Positions 6,244 through 9,405 of a stretch of DNA of 9,405 bases are shown here, piece by piece. The notes beneath the pieces were generated by a model that was not told the origin of the DNA, did no database searches, and was given only the letters and a program-made list of their open reading frames with translations. Numbering within the stretch: the stretch's first letter is position 1; the number at the start of each line of letters is the position of its first letter. This stretch comes from Hyphomicrobiaceae bacterium (GTDB lineage Bacteria; Pseudomonadota; Alphaproteobacteria; Rhizobiales; Hyphomicrobiaceae), in the NCBI GenBank assembly GCA_020442225.1, contig JAGRKR010000311.1, positions 1-9,405 on the forward strand, written 5' to 3'. Made by a program: the position numbers and the translations under genes.

Positions 6244-6993
6244 ATGGGTGCGATGCGGAAGGCGATGGCCGCGTGTGCCGGCTTAGCACTTTCGGCCATG
6301 GTTGCAGGCGCTCCGGCACCGGCTCAGGCGCAGACGGGCTGGAGCGGCTTCTATGTCGGCGGCAACGTTGGCTGGGTTGGGACCAACTTTGACTGGACAT
6401 TCGACCCGTCGCTTGCACCCTTCCAGGATCGTTATTCGCTCTCTGAGAACAATGGCATCGCTGGCGTCCATGCCGGCGTGCAGTTCCAATGGAACAAGAT
6501 CGTCATCGGCGCCGAGATTGGGCTGAGCAGTACGGCGGCGTTCGGTCGCGATTTCGTCCGTCAGCCCATTCCGCCGGCTGGCGTCAACCCGCTGACGGAC
6601 GTGGCCGCTCGCATGGGGCCGATCTTCACCATAGGGCCGCGTCTGGGCTGGGCGGTCAACAACCGCTGGCTCGTGTTTGTCAGTGGCGGTTACGCAAACC
6701 TGACGATTGCCTCCCAACTGGTCAACCAGGTGAATGGGGTTCCGTTCTTCCCTTCGAGCCGACGCCATGACGGCTGGTACATCGGCGGCGGTGTCGAATA
6801 CGCGCTGACGGATCTCCTGGTCCTGGGCGTCGAGTACCAACACCTCGAGTTCAACCGGCTGCACCACTGCGATCTGCCCTGCGAGCTCAACCTTGGCGGC
6901 TATCGCCGGATCAATGCAGACACAGACATCGTCCGCGCGCGCCTCAGCCTGAAATTCGGCCGCCGCGATTCGCCGATCGAGCCGCTGAAGTAG
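6244..6993 (+). CDS. Small outer-membrane beta-barrel protein, paralogue 3 (diverged)
   Basis: A 249-residue exported barrel protein, clearly related to the two upstream genes but much more diverged. The frame is open back to 6202, but the start chosen is ATG 6244 because AGGTGGGA lies just before it, as in the two paralogues, and because the signal peptide MGAMRKAMAACAGLALSAM then aligns with theirs. Cleavage is predicted before Q30 (PAQA-Q). The first strand is TGWSGFYVGGNVGWVG. Later strands include IVIGAEIGLS, IFTIGPRLGWAV, WLVFVSGGYANL, GWYIGGGVEYAL and LLVLGVEYQHLEF. The loop before the last strand carries two cysteines, C209 and C213 (CDLPC), absent from the mature parts of the paralogues. 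The last strand VRARLSLKF ends at Phe238 and is followed by the same kind of tail, GRRDSPIEPLK. It has its own promoter (6116) and strong terminator (7040). The role is probably in the outer membrane; the ligand is unknown. Confidence 0.92.
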   Translation: MGAMRKAMAACAGLALSAMVAGAPAPAQAQTGWSGFYVGGNVGWVGTNFDWTFDPSLAPFQDRYSLSENNGIAGVHAGVQFQWNKIVIGAEIGLSSTAAFGRDFVRQPIPPAGVNPLTDVAARMGPIFTIGPRLGWAVNNRWLVFVSGGYANLTIASQLVNQVNGVPFFPSSRRHDGWYIGGGVEYALTDLLVLGVEYQHLEFNRLHHCDLPCELNLGGYRRINADTDIVRARLSLKFGRRDSPIEPLK

Positions 6994-7039
6994 GCTGATT
7001 TTCGTTTCCAGTGGGCCCGTCCGCGGCCACTGCCAATTT

Positions 7040-7080
7040 GGGCCGCACCTGCTGCATGTAGGTGCGGCCCTTCTCATTCT
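7040..7080 (+). terminator. Intrinsic terminator of barrel gene 3
   Basis: GGGCCGCACCT (7040-7050) pairs perfectly over 11 bp with AGGTGCGGCCC (7060-7070), with a 9-nt loop, then a T-rich tail TTCTCATTCT. It lies 46 bp after the stop codon, about the same distance as for the other two barrel genes. Confidence 0.85.
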
Positions 7081-7335
7081 GGTTCGCCGCGCGACAGCCA
7101 GGCGGACCATGACGCCACAGCGCCCCTCGGCGTTCACTTATATTTCAAAGCCTTACAGATCATTTGATCGGCGCGCCCCGAGGTTTGCCGCAGAACCTCC
7201 ACACCGGCGCCGGAATTCGGACCGTTAATGTCCTGAGCCCACCGAGCCTCACCGCCTGCGCATCGGCGCCTCCAGGCTCCTCTTGAGCGGTTCGATGCAA
7301 CAGGGCTCGGATCTGCCACGCGACACGATATGCGT

Positions 7336-7355
7336 CGCCGGTCACTCTGCCGGCG
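7336..7355. repeat. Inverted repeat (hairpin)
   Basis: CGCCGG (7336-7341) and CCGGCG (7350-7355) pair perfectly around an 8-nt loop. It is the first of three palindromes in this stretch and has no T-run. Confidence 0.4.
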
Positions 7356-7403
7356 ATGTCCGGGAAGGCCGCACGGGACCCCGCGTTCCGTGTCGGTCGT
7401 CGG

Positions 7404-7466
7404 CGAAGGGGTCGTTCCTCCGTACCGCCACACCTCCCTCCCCGAAACGGGGGGATGGCCCCTTCG
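7404..7466. repeat. Nested inverted repeats
   Basis: An outer 8-bp pair, CGAAGGGG (7404-7411) with CCCCTTCG (7459-7466), encloses a tight hairpin CCCCG-AAA-CGGGG (7440-7452). The hairpin can be extended by a T-G wobble and a C-G pair. The nested layout resembles a folded RNA or an extragenic palindromic unit. Confidence 0.4.
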
Positions 7467-7500
7467 GTGACCAAGCGCCCCAGGTGACGGTATCGCCAAG

Positions 7501-7523
7501 CTCGCGCGGTGCCCCCGCGCGAG
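7501..7523. repeat. Strong 9-bp GC hairpin
   Basis: CTCGCGCGG (7501-7509) and CCGCGCGAG (7515-7523) pair perfectly around a 5-nt loop. No T-tract follows on either strand, so a simple terminator role is unlikely. It lies about 36 bp upstream of the promoter candidate for the esterase gene. Confidence 0.5.
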
Positions 7524-7558
7524 GGTGTGAATTCGTCAACCGATACAAGAGCTCGTCA

Positions 7559-7588
7559 TTGCCAAAAGCCCGGGCGGCTTGCTAGTGT
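7559..7588 (+). promoter_or_regulatory. Candidate promoter of the esterase gene
   Basis: TTGCCA (7559-7564) and TAGTGT (7583-7588) are 18 bp apart. TATACG three bases further on is an alternative -10 element with wider spacing. Transcription would begin near 7595, shortly before the GGAGGGG ribosome-binding site at 7621. Confidence 0.4.
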
Positions 7589-7631
7589 ATACGCACTCTC
7601 CGACGGAGTCCCGTCCGGCTGGAGGGGATGC

Positions 7632-7670
7632 ATGCCCGCCCGATCGATCGTCGATCTCGTGCGTGCATGA
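7632..7670 (+). CDS. Possible 12-codon upstream frame overlapping the esterase start
   Basis: GGAGGGG (7621-7627) is too close to the in-frame ATG at 7628 for normal initiation but well placed for the ATG at 7632. That frame encodes only MPARSIVDLVRA and stops at TGA 7668-7670, overlapping an in-frame ATG of the esterase (7667) as ATGA. This layout is typical of translational coupling. It may equally be a chance frame, with the esterase starting at 7628 or 7694. Confidence 0.3.
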   Translation: MPARSIVDLVRA

Positions 7671-8668
7671 GATGTGCGGTCTGGGGCTGGGCAATGGCAG
7701 GCTGGCTTCGCAGCGTCGTTCTGTGTGTGCTCGCTGTCGCGGGTTCCGCCGCCGCTTTGGCTGGCGAGGTGAGCGAGCGTTCCTTCGCCTCTTCCCTGCT
7801 CGGCCGTCCCTACCAGTATTCGGTCTATCTCCCGGACGGCTACGCGAGCGACACGCGGCATTACCCCGTTCTCTATCTCCTGCACGGCGCGGGCGGCGAT
7901 CATCGCGCCTGGGCGAAGCGTGGCGACATACGCCGCATCGCCGACCAGCTCATTGCCAGCGGCGAAATTCCGCCAGCGATCATCATCATGCCGGGATGCC
8001 CGGGCTGCTGGTGGGTGGACGGCGCGCGTGAAAGTGGCGAACGGGCGTTCTGGGAAGAGCTGCTGCCGCACGTCGCCCGGACATTTCGTGTGATCGACAG
8101 GCGGGAAGGCCGCCTCGTCGCGGGGCTGTCGGCCGGCGGTTTCGGCGCGGTCCGCTTCGCCTTCAAGTACCCCGACAGGATCGCGGCCGCCGCTGCACTC
8201 AGCCCCGCCATCTATAGCGCGCTGCCGCCCTCGCGCTCGGCCGCCCGCAAGCAGCACGCCTTCATGACCATGGACGGCACCTTCGACGCCGGCGCCTGGA
8301 AGACCGCGAACTACACCAACCTCATCGACGGCTATTTTGCCCAGCCGTATCGCGTGCCGCTCTATCTCTCGTCGGGCGATCACGATCGCTTCGGCATCGC
8401 CTTCGAGACGGCGATGCTGTTCCAGCACCTCTTCAGGCGGCAGCCCGACAAGGTCGAGTTCCGCGTCATCGACGGCGGCCATAGCTGGAAGGTCTGGTGC
8501 GCCTCAATCGTCGGCGCCATGCGCTACATGTTCAAGTTCGCGGCCAGGCCGGGCGACCCAGCTTCCCCTCCGTACCCCTCGACCGTTGCTGGCGCCCTGG
8601 CCGCGCCGACCGTCGCCGCCAGCCGGCGGCTCACGGCGCCACTGGACACCACCGCCGATCCCCACTGA
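7667..8668 (+). CDS. Exported esterase-D-like alpha/beta hydrolase
   Basis: This belongs to the esterase D / enterochelin-esterase-like branch of the alpha/beta hydrolases (the S-formylglutathione hydrolase, Fes and antigen-85 superfamily) and acts on an unknown ester. With this start there are 333 residues. An N-terminal signal peptide (hydrophobic core about residues 14-32, ending AALA) exports it to the periplasm or beyond. The core begins QYSVYLPDGY, then YPVLYLLHGAGGDHRAW with the oxyanion-hole region. The nucleophile elbow is GLSAGG with Ser155. The acid is probably Asp238 or Asp240 in SSGDHDRFG, and the base is His272 in DGGHSWKVW. Cys111 and Cys114 (GCPGCWW) could form a disulfide in the periplasm. 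Residues from about 295 form an Ala/Pro/Thr-rich low-complexity tail. The start is uncertain: 7628 (ribosome-binding site too close), 7667 (coupled to a short upstream frame) and 7694 (cleanest signal peptide) are all possible. It is convergent with the small gene at 8820. Confidence 0.87.
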   Translation: MRCAVWGWAMAGWLRSVVLCVLAVAGSAAALAGEVSERSFASSLLGRPYQYSVYLPDGYASDTRHYPVLYLLHGAGGDHRAWAKRGDIRRIADQLIASGEIPPAIIIMPGCPGCWWVDGARESGERAFWEELLPHVARTFRVIDRREGRLVAGLSAGGFGAVRFAFKYPDRIAAAAALSPAIYSALPPSRSAARKQHAFMTMDGTFDAGAWKTANYTNLIDGYFAQPYRVPLYLSSGDHDRFGIAFETAMLFQHLFRRQPDKVEFRVIDGGHSWKVWCASIVGAMRYMFKFAARPGDPASPPYPSTVAGALAAPTVAASRRLTAPLDTTADPH

Positions 8669-8769
8669 GCGATGGCCGATCGCGCCTTATCACCGGCCAA
8701 GGCTGTGAGCCATGCCCCCAGGGCGGGCGCGCCGGGCTTCCACCGGCAGCGCGGGCCGGCAAGCCAGCA

Positions 8770-8812
8770 GCCGCCTTCGACCAACGCGCCACGCACGTCC
8801 ACCGAAGGCGGC
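8770..8812. repeat. 10-bp inverted repeat between convergent genes
   Basis: GCCGCCTTCG (8770-8779) and CGAAGGCGGC (8803-8812) pair perfectly with a 23-nt loop. It lies between the end of the esterase gene and the end of the Cys-rich gene, only 7 bp from the latter's stop codon. It may stop transcription of the small gene or of both, but lacks a T-run. Confidence 0.45.
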
Positions 8813-8819
8813 GCGAGCT

Positions 8820-9113
8820 TCAGAGGCAACCCGTGATCGTGGAGCCGCACTTCACGTAGCTGATGGCGTCCCAGGCGCAGCAGGGCTGCTCCTTCTTGCA
8901 CACCCAGGCACGCCGCTCACCCGACGGGAAGCGATAGCGGCAGACTTTCTCGCCCTTGCCCGCCTTCACGGCCCGCGGCTTCGCCTTCGCGGCCTTGGCC
9001 GGGGCCTTCTTCGCCGCAACCTTCTTCACCGGCGCTTTCGCCTCCTGCGCCCCTGCGCCAGCCGGAGCCAACGCGAGTGCCACGGCGCACGCCAGAATGG
9101 CCAGAGCTTTCAT
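8820..9113 (-). CDS. Small secreted Lys/Ala-rich, six-cysteine protein
   Basis: This 97-residue protein is not recognised as a named family. The start is ATG 9113 because GAGGAGG lies 6 nt upstream; an in-frame TTG at 9128 overlaps that site and is rejected. Three parts are visible. A signal peptide, MKALAILACAVALALAP..., should be cleaved before Q23. A cationic low-complexity linker (residues 24-56) is made of Lys, Ala and Pro repeats (about 11 lysines) like histone-H1 tails. A compact C-terminal domain (57-97) has Cys at 58, 72, 78, 79, 89 and 96 and two tryptophans, with motifs CRYRFPSGERR, PCCAW and KCGSTI. Six cysteines in a periplasmic or secreted protein suggest three disulfides. The basic linker could bind polyanions such as LPS, nucleic acid or peptidoglycan polymers (inference). 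It follows ilvC on the same strand, with a strong hairpin between them. Confidence 0.75.
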   Translation of the reverse strand: MKALAILACAVALALAPAGAGAQEAKAPVKKVAAKKAPAKAAKAKPRAVKAGKGEKVCRYRFPSGERRAWVCKKEQPCCAWDAISYVKCGSTITGCL

Positions 9114-9135
9114 GATGATCCTCCTCAAATGACAA

Positions 9136-9163
9136 GTGCCGGGGGTGATTATGCCCCCGGCAC
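9136..9163 (-). terminator. Hairpin terminator after ilvC
   Basis: GTGCCGGGGG (9136-9145) and CCCCCGGCAC (9154-9163) pair perfectly over 10 bp with an 8-nt loop. Read on the minus strand it is followed by TTGTCATTT and lies about 27 nt after the ilvC stop. It also lies immediately before the ribosome-binding site of the small Cys-rich gene, so it could act as an attenuator or mRNA-stabilising stem if transcription reads through. Confidence 0.65.
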
Positions 9164-9189
9164 CCGCATCGGCCTATAACCGTTGAGCC

Positions 9190-9405
9190 TCAGTTCTTGC
9201 TCTTATCCACCAGAGCGCGCTCGGCGATCCAGGGCATCATACCGCGCAGCTTGGCGCCGATGTCCTCGATGGAATGCGCGTCGTTCATGCGCCGCGTCGC
9301 CTTGAAGCGCGGCTGGCCGGCCTTGCACTCCGTCATCCAGTCGGAGGTGAACTTGCCGGACTGGATGTCGTGCAGGATCGCCTTCATGGCGCGCTTGGTC
9401 TCGGG
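9190..9405 (-). CDS. ilvC: Ketol-acid reductoisomerase, C-terminal 71 residues (5' part outside window)
   Basis: IlvC catalyses the NADPH- and magnesium-dependent isomeroreduction of 2-acetolactate and 2-aceto-2-hydroxybutyrate in valine, leucine and isoleucine synthesis, in the cytoplasm. Only the end of the knotted helical C-terminal domain is present. It carries the typical [29 protein letters not shown] and [11 protein letters not shown] motifs of class I (short-form) enzymes and ends at TGA 9190-9192. The frame is open to the window edge. The short tail after MMPWI matches the class I length. A 10-bp hairpin follows the gene. leuA, another branched-chain amino-acid gene on the same strand, lies about 7 kb further downstream. 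Confidence 0.93.
   Translation of the reverse strand, partial: PETKRAMKAILHDIQSGKFTSDWMTECKAGQPRFKATRRMNDAHSIEDIGAKLRGMMPWIAERALVDKSKN

Larger units (their letters stand above)
7081..7631. other. Palindrome-rich non-coding region
   Basis: About 550 bp without a credible gene. Frames of up to about 120 codons exist on both strands but have irregular composition and no family signature. A minus-strand frame ending at 7134 finishes in a more protein-like stretch (GVEVLRQTSGRADQMICKAL) and could be a gene remnant. The region contains three inverted repeats within about 190 bp (7336-7355, 7404-7466, 7501-7523) and a promoter candidate for the esterase at 7559. Confidence 0.55.

Noticed and set aside
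3814..7137. Long minus-strand open frames (about 285-300 codons) lying antisense to each of the three barrel genes
   Set aside because: They mirror the barrel genes in a fixed antisense phase, have no family signature or signal peptide and show Arg/Val/Ala/Asp-rich composition typical of antisense readings of GC-rich genes. They resemble each other only because the sense genes are paralogues.
7283..7585. 100-codon plus-strand frame in the palindrome-rich gap
   Set aside because: No ribosome-binding site or domain was found, and it reads through three hairpins. Composition is that of translated repeats.
8820..9128. TTG start at 9128 and a lipoprotein reading (Cys9) for the small secreted protein
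   Set aside because: The TTG overlaps the GAGGAGG ribosome-binding site that serves ATG 9113. Cys9 lies too early in the signal sequence, with no good lipobox, so ordinary signal-peptidase cleavage before Q23 is preferred.

Overview
The window reads as chromosomal DNA of a GC-rich alphaproteobacterium, most likely of the Hyphomicrobiales (an inference). The grounds are the family signatures of MreB, LeuA and IlvC, and the Omp25/Omp31-style small outer-membrane barrels beginning with a W-S-G-F-Y strand. No mobile element, tRNA, rRNA or CRISPR array was seen.

Layout, left to right. On the minus strand lie the N-terminal part of mreB (cut by the window edge), leuA (2-isopropylmalate synthase) with its own terminator, and a PhzF-family isomerase gene. 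Upstream of leuA is a structured leader holding a short reading frame with five leucine codons among six, whose stop codon lies inside a 9-bp hairpin arm. This looks like a leucine-responsive leader. The plus strand then carries three paralogous outer-membrane beta-barrel genes (3856-4584, 5086-5811, 6244-6993), each with an unusual AGGTGGGA-type ribosome-binding site and a hairpin terminator, so each is probably its own transcription unit. The first two are close duplicates; the third is more diverged. A palindrome-rich non-coding stretch follows, then a plus-strand gene for an exported esterase-D-like alpha/beta hydrolase. Convergent to it on the minus strand is a small secreted protein with a Lys/Ala/Pro-rich linker and six cysteines. 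The window ends in the C-terminal part of ilvC (minus strand).

How the parts fit: leuA and ilvC belong to branched-chain amino-acid synthesis, share a strand, and are about 7 kb apart with the envelope and secretion genes between them. The three barrels, the esterase and the Cys-rich protein all carry export signals, so the middle of the window is an envelope/periplasm-directed block. No new multi-gene system could be supported. The best candidates for something undescribed are the leuA leader, the shared C-terminal tail of the three barrels, and the Cys-rich mini-protein.
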